Source of the DNA: an uncultured Rhodocyclaceae bacterium
GTDB taxonomy: Bacteria; Pseudomonadota; Gammaproteobacteria; Burkholderiales; Rhodocyclaceae
Assembly (NCBI GenBank): GCA_900549295.1
Contig: URNG01000098.1
Span: 1-12,103 of the forward strand
Reading direction: 5' to 3'
Length of the DNA stretch: 12,103 nucleotides
In this document: positions 5,717 through 12,103 of the stretch, one piece after another
How positions within the stretch are numbered: position 1 is the first letter of the stretch
Layout: every line of letters starts with the position of its first letter
The notes under the pieces: model-generated
Told to the model about the DNA's origin: nothing
The model's database searches: none
The model's input: the letters and a program-made list of their open reading frames with translations, nothing else
Position numbers and translations under genes: made by a program

Positions 5717-5733
5717 GCAAAGAGGTAGCTTCA

Positions 5734-6600
5734 ATGATCTGCAGCATGACCGGATACGCAGCCTGCACCCGTCACGTCGATGGCGGCACCTTGCAGCTCG
5801 AAATAAAGAGCGTCAATTCCCGCTATCTCGATTTTCATTTCCGCGTCGGCGAAGAATTGCGCGCCAGCGAAATCCCGCTGCGCGAACTGTTCGCCAGCCA
5901 GATCAAGCGCGGCAAGGTCGAATGCCGGCTGTCCTTCCAGGCGCAGGCGCAGCGCAGCGAAACCTTGCAGTTGAACGACGAATTGTTTGCCGCGCTGGGC
6001 GCGCTGGAGAGTGAAGTGCGCAGCCGCCTGCCGGCTGCCGCGCCGCTCTCGGTCAATGACATCCTGCGCTGGCCCGGCATGTTCGGCGAGCAGCGCGTCG
6101 ATTTCGCCGCCCTGGTGCCGGAAGTGCTGGCCGCCGCCCGCGAGGCGCTGGCCGACCTCACCGCCAGCCGCGCCCGCGAAGGCGAAAAGCTCGCCAATGT
6201 CCTGCGCGACCGCGTTGCCGACATGCGCGCCATCGTCGCCGAAGTCGCCCCGCGCATCCCGCAGGCGCAAGCCGCCTTCACCGAAAAACTGCGCCAGCGC
6301 CTCGAAGACGCCCTCGGCGCGGCCAACGACGAGCGCATCCTGCAGGAAGTCGCCGTTTTCGCCACGCGCATCGACGTCGCCGAAGAACTCGCCCGTCTGG
6401 AAGCCCACCTGAGCGAAGTCGAGCGCGTCCTCAAAGCCGGCGGCGCCACCGGCAAACGGCTGGATTTCCTGATGCAGGAACTCAACCGCGAAGCCAACAC
6501 CCTGGCCTCCAAATCCGCCGTCACCGAAGTCTCGCAGGCGGCGATGGAATTGAAGCTCGCCATCGAACAGATGCGGGAGCAGGTCCAGAACCTGGAATAA
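5734..6600 (+). CDS. yicC: YicC/YloC family endoribonuclease
   Basis: A 288-residue cytoplasmic protein of the YicC family. Family members have been reported to be endoribonucleases; in E. coli YicC promotes decay of the small RNA RyhB. The N-terminal domain starts MICSMTGYAACTR (1-13), matching the family's M-x-S-M-T-G-(F/Y)-A start, and includes SVNSRYLDFHFRVGEELR (26-43) and IKRGKVE (57-63). The C-terminal domain (former DUF1732) ends with GKRLDFLMQELNREANTLAS (240-259) followed by KS (260-261), the most conserved block. An AAAGAGG ribosome binding site (5719-5725) is 8 nt before the ATG. In many proteobacteria gmk-rpoZ follows yicC; here ribBA starts 38 bp downstream. Confidence 0.95.
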   Translation: MICSMTGYAACTRHVDGGTLQLEIKSVNSRYLDFHFRVGEELRASEIPLRELFASQIKRGKVECRLSFQAQAQRSETLQLNDELFAALGALESEVRSRLPAAAPLSVNDILRWPGMFGEQRVDFAALVPEVLAAAREALADLTASRAREGEKLANVLRDRVADMRAIVAEVAPRIPQAQAAFTEKLRQRLEDALGAANDERILQEVAVFATRIDVAEELARLEAHLSEVERVLKAGGATGKRLDFLMQELNREANTLASKSAVTEVSQAAMELKLAIEQMREQVQNLE

Positions 6601-6638
6601 TCTGCGAAAATGCCGGCTTTGCTTTCTGTCGAGTCGCC

Positions 6639-7760
6639 ATGTCGCCGCAACAAATTCAAGCCATTGCCCCTGTCGAAACCATCGTCGCCGAGCTGAAAGC
6701 CGGGCGGATGGTGATTCTGGTGGATGAGGAAGACCGCGAGAACGAGGGCGATGTGCTCATCGCCGCGGAATTCGTCACGCCGGAGGCGATCAATTTCATG
6801 GTCACGCATTGCCGCGGGCTGGTGTGTCTGACGTTGACCGAGGCGCGTTGCCGTCAACTCGGGTTGACGCAGATGGCGCGGGACAACAAGACGCCTTACG
6901 GTACGGCGTTCACCGTTTCCATCGAGGCGGCGGAAGGGGTGACGACCGGCATCTCTGCGGCTGACCGGGCGCGGACCGTGCATGCGGCGGTGGCGCGCAA
7001 CGCGACGGCGGCGGACATCGTACAGCCGGGCCACATCTTCCCGATTACCGCGCGCGAAGGCGGCGTGCTGGTGCGCGCCGGGCATACCGAGGCGGGTTGC
7101 GATCTGGCCGGCATGGCCGGGCTGGAACCGGCGGCGGTGATCTGCGAGATCATGAACGAAGACGGCAGCATGGCGCGTCTGCCGGAGCTGATCGAATTCG
7201 CCAGGGTGCATGGGCTGAAAATCGGCACCATCGCCGATCTGATTCACTACCGGGCGGCTTCCGAAACCTTGGTCGAGCGCGTGAACAGCCGGACGATCAG
7301 CACCGCGCATGGTGATTTCCTGCTGCATGCCTACGTCGATCGCGCCGGCAATGCCACCCATCTGGTGTTGGTGAAAGGCGAGATTCCGGCGGGCGGCGAA
7401 ACCCTGGTACGGGTGCATGAACCCTTGTCGGTGCTGGATTTTCTCGATCCGGCCAGCGCCCGCCAGTCTTTTTCGGTCGATCAGGCGATGGCGGCGCTGG
7501 CCCGCAACGGGCATGGCGTGATCGTCCTCATGCATCGCCCGGAGGACGGCGAAGCCTTGCTCGAACGCCTGCAAAAGCCGCTCGATGCGCCGCGCCCGCA
7601 GCGCAAATGGGATCCGCGCACCTATGGCATTGGCGCCCAGATCCTGCGCGACCTTGGGGTGAGCAAGATGCGGCTCCTCTCCAGCCCGCGCAAGATGCCC
7701 TCCATGGCCGGTTTCGGCCTGGAAGTGACCGCTTTCGTTTCCACCCTCGAGGAGCTTTGA
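6639..7760 (+). CDS. ribBA: 3,4-dihydroxy-2-butanone-4-phosphate synthase with degenerate GTP cyclohydrolase II domain
   Basis: The N-terminal RibB domain (about 1-205) converts ribulose 5-phosphate to 3,4-dihydroxy-2-butanone 4-phosphate plus formate for riboflavin synthesis. It carries the acidic metal loop DEEDRENEGD (29-38), THCRG (56-60), TPYGTAFTVSIEA (85-97), the catalytic RAGHTEA (146-152) and CEIMNEDG (169-176). The C-terminal domain (about 207-373) keeps the RibA fold signature VRVHE (257-261) and YGIGAQIL (329-336). It lacks the zinc cysteines of C-x10-C-x-C: after VRVHE comes PLSVLDFLDPASARQSFS with no cysteine. GTP cyclohydrolase II activity is therefore not expected, as in the RibBX form of other proteobacteria, and a separate ribA should exist elsewhere. 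No FMN riboswitch precedes it (only 38 bp from yicC). It overlaps nothing but carries the ribosome binding site of ribH near its end. Confidence 0.95.
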   Translation: MSPQQIQAIAPVETIVAELKAGRMVILVDEEDRENEGDVLIAAEFVTPEAINFMVTHCRGLVCLTLTEARCRQLGLTQMARDNKTPYGTAFTVSIEAAEGVTTGISAADRARTVHAAVARNATAADIVQPGHIFPITAREGGVLVRAGHTEAGCDLAGMAGLEPAAVICEIMNEDGSMARLPELIEFARVHGLKIGTIADLIHYRAASETLVERVNSRTISTAHGDFLLHAYVDRAGNATHLVLVKGEIPAGGETLVRVHEPLSVLDFLDPASARQSFSVDQAMAALARNGHGVIVLMHRPEDGEALLERLQKPLDAPRPQRKWDPRTYGIGAQILRDLGVSKMRLLSSPRKMPSMAGFGLEVTAFVSTLEEL

Positions 7761-7763
7761 GCC

Positions 7764-8240
7764 ATGGCCCGTTTTGACAACGTTTTTGAATTCGACAGCA
7801 ACCTCGATGGGCGCGAGCTTTCCATCGGCATCGTCATGAGCCGCTTCAACCGGCCCGTTTGCGAGGGCTTGCTGTCGGCCTGCGTGGCGGAATTGAAGCG
7901 TCTGGGCGTGGCCGACGAGGACATGGCGATCGCCACCGTGCCGGGGGCGCTGGAAATCCCGCTGGTGCTGCAGACGATGGCGCAGAGCGGCCAGTACGAC
8001 GCGCTGATCGCCCTGGGCGCGGTGATCCGCGGCGACACCTATCATTTCGAGGTGGTTTCCAACGACGCCTGCCGCGCCATCATGGAGCTGCAACTGCACA
8101 CCGGCACGCCGATCGCCAATGGCGTTCTGACCTGCGATACCGACGAGCAGGCCGAGGTGCGCATGCAGCCGAAGGGGGCCGAATGCGCCCAGGCGGCGGT
8201 GGAAATGGCCAATCTGCAAGGAGCGCTGACCGATGAGTAA
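7764..8240 (+). CDS. ribH: 6,7-dimethyl-8-ribityllumazine synthase
   Basis: Lumazine synthase condenses 5-amino-6-ribitylaminouracil with the dihydroxybutanone phosphate made by the upstream RibB domain; riboflavin synthase then finishes the vitamin. The 158-residue length is typical of the pentamer/icosahedron-forming family. Motifs are IGIVMSRFN (21-29), VPGALEIPLVLQ (59-70), GAVIRGDTYHFEVVSND (85-101) with catalytic H94, and NGVLTCDTDEQA (119-130). A GAGGAG ribosome binding site (7749-7754) sits inside the end of ribBA, and the gap is 3 bp. Its last 8 bp overlap nusB. Confidence 0.97.
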   Translation: MARFDNVFEFDSNLDGRELSIGIVMSRFNRPVCEGLLSACVAELKRLGVADEDMAIATVPGALEIPLVLQTMAQSGQYDALIALGAVIRGDTYHFEVVSNDACRAIMELQLHTGTPIANGVLTCDTDEQAEVRMQPKGAECAQAAVEMANLQGALTDE

Positions 8241-8706
8241 GCCGCAAGCGGCTGGAAAGCCGAAATCCGCGAAATCCGCCCGCCGCCGGGCGCGCGAGTT
8301 CATTTTGCAGGGCCTGTACCAATGGCGGGTGGGCGGCGCGGACGAGGCGGCCATTGAAGCCTACGCGCCGGAAATGGAAGGTTTCGACAAGGCCGACCGC
8401 AATTTCTTCGTCGGCACCCTGCGCGGCGTGATCGCCCAGCGCGATGCCTTGGTCGAGCAGATCGGCGCGCACATCGACCGGGCTTACGAAGAGCTGTCGC
8501 CGGTCGAGGCGGGCGTATTGCTGCTCGGCAGTTTCGAGTTGATCCACCATCAGGAAACGCCCTACCGCGTCATCATCAACGAAGCCATCGAACTCGCCAA
8601 AGCCTTTGGCGGCACCGACGGCCACAAGTACGTCAATGGCGTGCTCGACAAGATCGCCGCCCAGGTGCGCGCACAGGAAGTCGCGGCGCGGCAGAACGGG
8701 CGCTGA
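8233..8706 (+). CDS. nusB: transcription antitermination factor NusB
   Basis: NusB pairs with NusE (ribosomal protein S10) and binds boxA RNA to build the rRNA antitermination complex. The 157-residue protein has a basic arginine-rich start leading into ARRRAREFILQGLYQW (16-31), the RNA-binding N-terminal region of the family, and the C-terminal ELSPVEAGVLLLGSFEL and YRVIINEAIELAKAFGGTDG stretches. The N-terminal extension (MSKPQAAGKPKSAKS) is basic and low-complexity. AAGGAG at 8218-8223 lies inside ribH, and the start overlaps ribH by 8 bp. The ribH-nusB linkage is widespread in proteobacteria. Confidence 0.97.
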   Translation: MSKPQAAGKPKSAKSARRRAREFILQGLYQWRVGGADEAAIEAYAPEMEGFDKADRNFFVGTLRGVIAQRDALVEQIGAHIDRAYEELSPVEAGVLLLGSFELIHHQETPYRVIINEAIELAKAFGGTDGHKYVNGVLDKIAAQVRAQEVAARQNGR

Positions 8707-8709
8707 ACG

Positions 8710-9741
8710 GTGGCGGCGCAGGGTGAGTCGGGTAGTAAAGCGGGAAGTGAATTCGGGCTGATCGCCCGCCATTTCACCCGTCCGACGCCCTCGGCGCTGC
8801 TCGGGCCGGGCGACGACTGCGCGCTGCTCATGCCGACGCCGGGCAAGGCGCTGGCGGTGACGACCGACATGCTGGTGGCCGGCGTGCATTTTCTGCCCGA
8901 CACCGACCCGGAGCGCCTGGGCTGGAAAACCCTGGCCGTGAATCTGTCCGACCTCGCCGCGATGGGCGCGACGGCGCGCTGGGTGACGCTGGCCGGCGCG
9001 TTGCCGGCAGCGGACGAAAACTGGCTGGCCGCCTTTGCGCGCGGCCTGTTCGCCTGCGCCGACGCCCACGGCGTGGAGCTGGTGGGCGGCGATACCACCG
9101 CCGGGCCGCTCAATCTGTGCGTCACGGCGCTCGGTGAAATCGAGCCGGGGCAAGCCCTGCGCCGCTGCGGAGCGCGTGCGGGAGACGAAATCTGGGTGTC
9201 CGGCCGCCCCGGTCTGGCGGCGCTCGGTCTGGCCCACGCCCAAGGGCGGGTGCGCCTGCCCGAACCCTGGCCGCGCCTGTGTCTGGCGGCGCTGGAAAAA
9301 CCCCGGCCCCGGCTGGCCCTGGGCGCGGCTCTGCGCGGTGTGGCGCACGCGGCCATCGACGTTTCCGACGGCCTGCTGGCCGATCTCGGCCACCTGGCGC
9401 GCGCTTCCGGTCTGGCGGCCAGCGTGCATCTGGTGCAGTTGCCGCAATTGCGCGATCTGGCGGGGAGCGGCGCGCAGTACGATGCCGACCTGCGCTGTCT
9501 GGCGCTGGAATGCCAGCTTGCCGGCGGCGACGATTACGAGCTGCTGTTCACCGCCGCCCGCGAGCAGCACAACCGCATCGCCGAAATCGCCGCACGACTC
9601 GAATTGCCGCTGTGGTGCATCGGCGAGATGCAGACGGGTGAGCAGGCGGGCGCGGATGCGCCGGGCAGTGTGCGGGTACTCGATCCGGAAGGGCAGGAAA
9701 TCGAATTCGCGCGGCAGGGATATGAGCATTTTGCCGTCTGA
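8710..9741 (+). CDS. thiL: thiamine-monophosphate kinase
   Basis: ThiL phosphorylates thiamine monophosphate to thiamine diphosphate with ATP, the last step of the pathway. The 343-residue AIR-synthase-like protein shows EFGLIARHF (14-22), GPGDDCALL (32-40), TTDMLVAGVHF (51-61), KTLAVNLSDLAAMGA (73-87), ELVGGDTTAG (123-132), AAIDVSDGLLADLGHL (214-229) and GGDDYELLFT (272-281). The GTG at 8710 is used because it starts 3 bp after the nusB stop and no ATG lies in frame before the conserved motif. This leaves an N-terminus about 10 residues longer than E. coli ThiL and a poor ribosome binding site, consistent with coupling to nusB. No TPP riboswitch is present. Confidence 0.95.
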   Translation: MAAQGESGSKAGSEFGLIARHFTRPTPSALLGPGDDCALLMPTPGKALAVTTDMLVAGVHFLPDTDPERLGWKTLAVNLSDLAAMGATARWVTLAGALPAADENWLAAFARGLFACADAHGVELVGGDTTAGPLNLCVTALGEIEPGQALRRCGARAGDEIWVSGRPGLAALGLAHAQGRVRLPEPWPRLCLAALEKPRPRLALGAALRGVAHAAIDVSDGLLADLGHLARASGLAASVHLVQLPQLRDLAGSGAQYDADLRCLALECQLAGGDDYELLFTAAREQHNRIAEIAARLELPLWCIGEMQTGEQAGADAPGSVRVLDPEGQEIEFARQGYEHFAV

Positions 9742-9806
9742 TTTGCCACTCAACGCCCCATCAACGCCCAACCCACTCGCCAGATGAACCACCAGCGGAG
9801 CCGCCG

Positions 9807-10304
9807 ATGAAAACACCCAGCCTGCGTTTCCTGCTGGCGCACCCGGCACATTTCTTTGCCTGCGGTTGCGGCAGCGGCCTCGTGCCTTGGGCACCGGGCA
9901 CTTTCGGCACCTTGTTCGCCTGGGCGAGTTTCGTGCTGTTCCGCCCGTGGTTCAGCGACAGCAGCGTGTTGTTTCTTCTGGCGGCGGCCTATCTGGCGGG
10001 CATCTGGTTCATTGACGTTGCTGGCCGCGCCTTGGGCGACCCCGACCATGGCAGCATCGTCTGGGATGAAATCGTCCCCTTCTGGCTGGTGCTGCTGCTG
10101 ACGCCGCCGGGCTTCCTGTGGCAGTTGGCGGCTTTCGTCCTGTTTCGCCTGTTTGACATTACCAAACCGCAGCCGGCGCGCTATTTCGATACCCACGTCA
10201 AGAACGGCTTCGGTGTCATGGCGGACGACCTGGTGGCAGCGGGCTATACGCTGTTTTGCCTAGCCCTGCTCAAATTCGCCGGCCTCGCTTTGCCCGCGCT
10301 GTAA
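9807..10304 (+). CDS. pgpA: phosphatidylglycerophosphatase A
   Basis: Inner-membrane enzyme that dephosphorylates phosphatidylglycerophosphate to phosphatidylglycerol. The 165 residues carry the family blocks GLVPWAPGTFGTL (24-36), GDPDHGSIVWDEIVPFW (77-93), LFRLFDITKPQPARYFD (112-128) and GFGVMADDLVAAGY (134-147). Three or four hydrophobic segments lie at about 35-47, 53-70, 90-112 and 143-160. GGAG (9795-9798) precedes the ATG. A 65-bp gap after thiL contains a short imperfect direct repeat (TCAACGCCC twice) but no clear promoter, so it is probably the last gene of the yicC/ribBA-led run. Confidence 0.96.
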   Translation: MKTPSLRFLLAHPAHFFACGCGSGLVPWAPGTFGTLFAWASFVLFRPWFSDSSVLFLLAAAYLAGIWFIDVAGRALGDPDHGSIVWDEIVPFWLVLLLTPPGFLWQLAAFVLFRLFDITKPQPARYFDTHVKNGFGVMADDLVAAGYTLFCLALLKFAGLALPAL

Positions 10305-10326
10305 ACCAAAATAAATATGCCGGGAG

Positions 10327-10351
10327 CAGACTATGGCCGGAGCCAAGTCTG
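10327..10351 (+). other. stem-loop downstream of pgpA
   Basis: CAGACT (10327-10332) pairs with AGTCTG (10346-10351) and TGGC (10334-10337) with GCCA (10342-10345) around a CGGA tetraloop. The stem is 10 bp with one bulged A (10333). No T-run follows, so it is not a canonical terminator. It may protect the pgpA mRNA end, help Rho-dependent termination, or be a DNA site. Confidence 0.5.
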
Positions 10352-10384
10352 GTCGTGTGCGCGTGCCGGGAAAAGTTCGTAAAA

Positions 10385-10402
10385 GCGGTTTGCACAAATC
10401 GC
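10385..10402. promoter_or_regulatory. imperfect palindrome overlapping the putative -35 (possible operator)
   Basis: GCGGTTT (10385-10391) and AAATCGC (10396-10402) form an inverted repeat with one G/T mismatch around GCAC. The centre coincides with the TTGCAC candidate -35 of the downstream chemoreceptor, a position suited to a repressor site. No regulator family is recognised from the bases. Confidence 0.3.
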
Positions 10403-10420
10403 GGTGAAGCAAGGTATATT
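10390..10420 (+). promoter_or_regulatory. sigma70-like promoter candidate for the second chemoreceptor
   Basis: TTGCAC (10390-10395, 5/6 to TTGACA by position except the last bases) and TATATT (10415-10420, 5/6 to TATAAT) are separated by 19 nt, longer than the ideal 17. The start would be near 10427, giving a leader of about 75 nt that contains three T-tracts. No sigma28 pattern was found here. Confidence 0.4.
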
Positions 10421-10423
10421 CTT

Positions 10424-10442
10424 CGTCAGCGACGGTTTTTTT
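10424..10442 (+). terminator. weak terminator-like hairpin with T7
   Basis: CGTC-AGC-GACG (10424-10434) can form a 4-bp stem with a triloop, followed by G and seven Ts (10436-10442). A T10 tract (10454-10463) and a T7 tract (10481-10487) follow. The stem is too short for confidence. It could end read-through from pgpA, or simply be part of the U-rich leader of the next gene. Confidence 0.25.
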
Positions 10443-10501
10443 GCAGATTTCGCTTTTTTTTTTGGCTGCGGGTACGGGTGTTTTTTTAAGGGGATTCCTG
10501 A

Positions 10502-12103
10502 ATGTTCAAAAACCTGAAGATCGGCCTTCGCCTGGGTATCGGTTTTGCCCTGGTGATCGTCTTGTTGACGGCAATTTCCGTGTTGTCCTATACGCGGGTC
10601 GGCATTTTGAGCCATGAAGTCAACGATATGGTCGATGACAAATTTCCGAAAACGGTCTGGGTCAATGACATCCTCGATCAGGTCAATGTCGTGGCGCGCG
10701 CCATGCGCAATCTGCTGATCATCAAGGATGAGGAGGCGATCAAGCGGGAAATGGAGCGGTTTGCCGAAGCGCGTGTCATCGTCGATGAGCGGATGGAGAA
10801 ACTGCACGCGACGATCTTTCTGCCCAAAGGCAAGGAACTGCTGAAAAAACTGAGCGATGCGCGGGCGACCTACGCGGCGTCGCAGGGGCGCTTCCTGACC
10901 CTCGTCAGCGAACGCAAGACGGATGAAGCCGCTGAATTCCTGCTGACGACCGTGCGCCAGCAACAGAACGCCTACTTCGTCGCAGCGACGGAAATGATCA
11001 GCTTTCAGGGTGAGCGCATGGCCGCCTCCGGGCGCGAGGCGAGCAACACCGCCGCAGAAACGCAGAAGCTGATCCTCGGCATGGCGATTGCCTCCATTCT
11101 GATCGCCGTCGCTTTCGCCTGGTGGGTCACGCGCAGTATCACCCGCCCGGTGGCGGAAGCGGCCAGCGCCGCCAATGCCCTAGCAGAAGGCGACCTGACA
11201 GTACAGGTGCAGGTCGGGAGCAAGGACGAGATCGGCCAGTTGATGACCTCCTTCCAGACCATGATCGCCAAGCTGACGCAGATCATCAGCGAAGTGAATG
11301 TCGCCTCCAGCGCGCTCAACGATGCGGCGGGACAGGTGTCGGCGACGGCGCAGTCGCTGTCGCAATCCTCCAGCGAGCAGGCGGCTTCGGTGGAAGAAAC
11401 CACGGCCAGCATCGAAGAGATGACCGCGAACATCTCGCAAAACACCGAAAACGCCCGCGTCACCGACGGCATGGCGACTTCCGCCGCGCAGCAGGCAGAG
11501 GAAGGCGGCGGTGCGGTGCGCGAAACGGTCGATGCGATGAAGCAGATCGCGGACAAGATCGGCATCATCGATGACATCGCCTACCAGACCAACCTGCTGG
11601 CGCTGAACGCGGCCATCGAAGCGGCGCGCGCCGGCGAGCACGGCAAGGGCTTCGCGGTGGTGGCGGCGGAAGTGCGCAAACTCGCCGAGCGCAGCCAGGT
11701 GGCGGCGCAGGAAATCGGTCAGGTGGCCTCCTCCTCGGTGAAACTCGCCGAAAAGGCGGGCGTGCTGCTGAACGAAATGGTGCCGTCGATCCGCAAGACT
11801 TCCGATCTGGTGCAGGAAATTGCCGCCGCCAGCAACGAGCAGAGCCAGGGTGTCGGTCAGATCAACGGCGCGATGGGCCAGCTCAATCAGGCGACGCAGC
11901 AGAACGCCTCGGCCTCCGAAGAACTTGCCGCCACGGCGGAGGAAATGGGTGGTCAGGCGGCCCAGTTGTCGGAGTTGATGAGCTTCTTCCGTCTCAACGA
12001 CAGCAGCCGCAGCCGTTCCGCCAAGCCGGCGCCGGCAGCGACAGCCAAACGCGGCGGCGCGGCCAGCGCGCCGGGTGCCGGCCGTCCCCCCGCATCATTG
12101 GGA
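10502..12103 (+). CDS. methyl-accepting chemotaxis protein, 3' end beyond window
   Basis: A second transmembrane chemoreceptor; 534 codons are visible with no stop before the edge. TM1 is about residues 10-30, a periplasmic four-helix-bundle-like domain about 31-188, TM2 about 190-209. A classical HAMP follows (about 210-263) with SITRPV (212-217) and DEIGQL (242-247). The signalling domain has methylation-type Glu/Gln pairs at SEQAASVEETTASIEEMT (291-308) and the hairpin tip DIAYQTNLLALNAAIEAARA (358-377) continuing GEHGKGFAVVAAEVRKLAERS (378-398). From about 499 a Ser/Arg then Ala/Pro-rich flexible tail begins, as in receptors with a C-terminal tether; whether it ends in a CheR-binding pentapeptide cannot be seen. 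AAGGGG (10488-10493), 8 nt before the ATG, sets the start. Confidence 0.93.
   Translation, partial: MFKNLKIGLRLGIGFALVIVLLTAISVLSYTRVGILSHEVNDMVDDKFPKTVWVNDILDQVNVVARAMRNLLIIKDEEAIKREMERFAEARVIVDERMEKLHATIFLPKGKELLKKLSDARATYAASQGRFLTLVSERKTDEAAEFLLTTVRQQQNAYFVAATEMISFQGERMAASGREASNTAAETQKLILGMAIASILIAVAFAWWVTRSITRPVAEAASAANALAEGDLTVQVQVGSKDEIGQLMTSFQTMIAKLTQIISEVNVASSALNDAAGQVSATAQSLSQSSSEQAASVEETTASIEEMTANISQNTENARVTDGMATSAAQQAEEGGGAVRETVDAMKQIADKIGIIDDIAYQTNLLALNAAIEAARAGEHGKGFAVVAAEVRKLAERSQVAAQEIGQVASSSVKLAEKAGVLLNEMVPSIRKTSDLVQEIAAASNEQSQGVGQINGAMGQLNQATQQNASASEELAATAEEMGGQAAQLSELMSFFRLNDSSRSRSAKPAPAATAKRGGAASAPGAGRPPASLG

Noticed and set aside
6601..6638. FMN riboswitch before ribBA (and TPP riboswitch before thiL at 8707-8709)
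   Set aside because: The gaps are 38 bp and 3 bp, far too short for either aptamer, and no aptamer motif is present.
5734..7760. Shift from C-ending codons in yicC toward more G-ending codons in ribBA as a sign of transfer
   Set aside because: Both genes are ordinary housekeeping genes with similar GC, and the shift was judged by eye only; a codon-usage calculation would be needed.
5835..8354. Very long open frame (839 codons) on the minus strand across yicC, ribBA, ribH and nusB
   Set aside because: It runs antisense to four clearly recognised genes, has low-complexity Arg/His/Ala-rich composition and no recognisable domain; such frames are common in GC-rich DNA.
8080..9894. 604-codon open frame on the minus strand opposite ribH, nusB and thiL
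   Set aside because: Antisense to well-supported genes, with no motif and biased composition.

Overview
The window looks like the chromosome of a free-living, flagellated Gram-negative bacterium, most probably a betaproteobacterium of the Rhodocyclales/Nitrosomonadales type. This rests on high GC, the gene order ribBA-ribH-nusB-thiL-pgpA, a kinase/phosphatase pair set between yicC and rph-rdgB, and the style of the two chemoreceptors. No mobile element, CRISPR array, tRNA or rRNA is visible. The taxonomic placement is inference.

Layout. (1) 1-412, minus: the N-terminal 137 codons of uvrA, running off the left edge. (2) 413-686: the gap between the divergent uvrA and chemoreceptor genes. It holds a sigma28-like promoter candidate, a 9-bp hairpin that presents a strong Shine-Dalgarno in its loop, a 20-codon leader ORF, and a CsrA/RsmA-like site on the receptor's own Shine-Dalgarno. 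(3) 687-2294, plus: a complete two-transmembrane methyl-accepting chemotaxis protein. (4) 2295-2483: a convergent gap with short nested repeats and a weak minus-strand terminator. (5) 5655-2484, minus: a tightly packed four-gene operon, Ser/Thr kinase > PP2C phosphatase > rph > rdgB, with two 4-bp ATGA overlaps and one 9-bp gap. (6) 5656-5733: a 78-bp divergent promoter region. (7) 5734-10304, plus: yicC, ribBA (with a degenerate second domain), ribH, nusB, thiL, pgpA. (8) 10305-10501: a gap with a bulged stem-loop, a promoter-like sequence overlapping an imperfect palindrome, and three T-tracts. (9) 10502 to the right edge, plus: a second chemoreceptor, open at its 3' end.

How the genes work together. 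The rightward block is a housekeeping operon: riboflavin synthesis (RibBA, RibH), transcription antitermination (NusB), the last step of thiamine diphosphate synthesis (ThiL) and phosphatidylglycerol synthesis (PgpA), preceded by the YicC endoribonuclease. The leftward block joins tRNA 3'-end trimming (RNase PH) and nucleotide-pool sanitation (RdgB) to a soluble Hanks-type kinase and its cognate-looking phosphatase. Chemoreceptor genes flank this housekeeping core on both sides.

The most interesting signal is the leader of the first chemoreceptor. A hairpin-displayed ribosome binding site drives a tiny ORF rich in AGA/AGG codons, its stop overlaps the receptor start (AAAATGA), and GGA motifs suggest post-transcriptional control by CsrA/RsmA. 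This is read from sequence alone and is a hypothesis.
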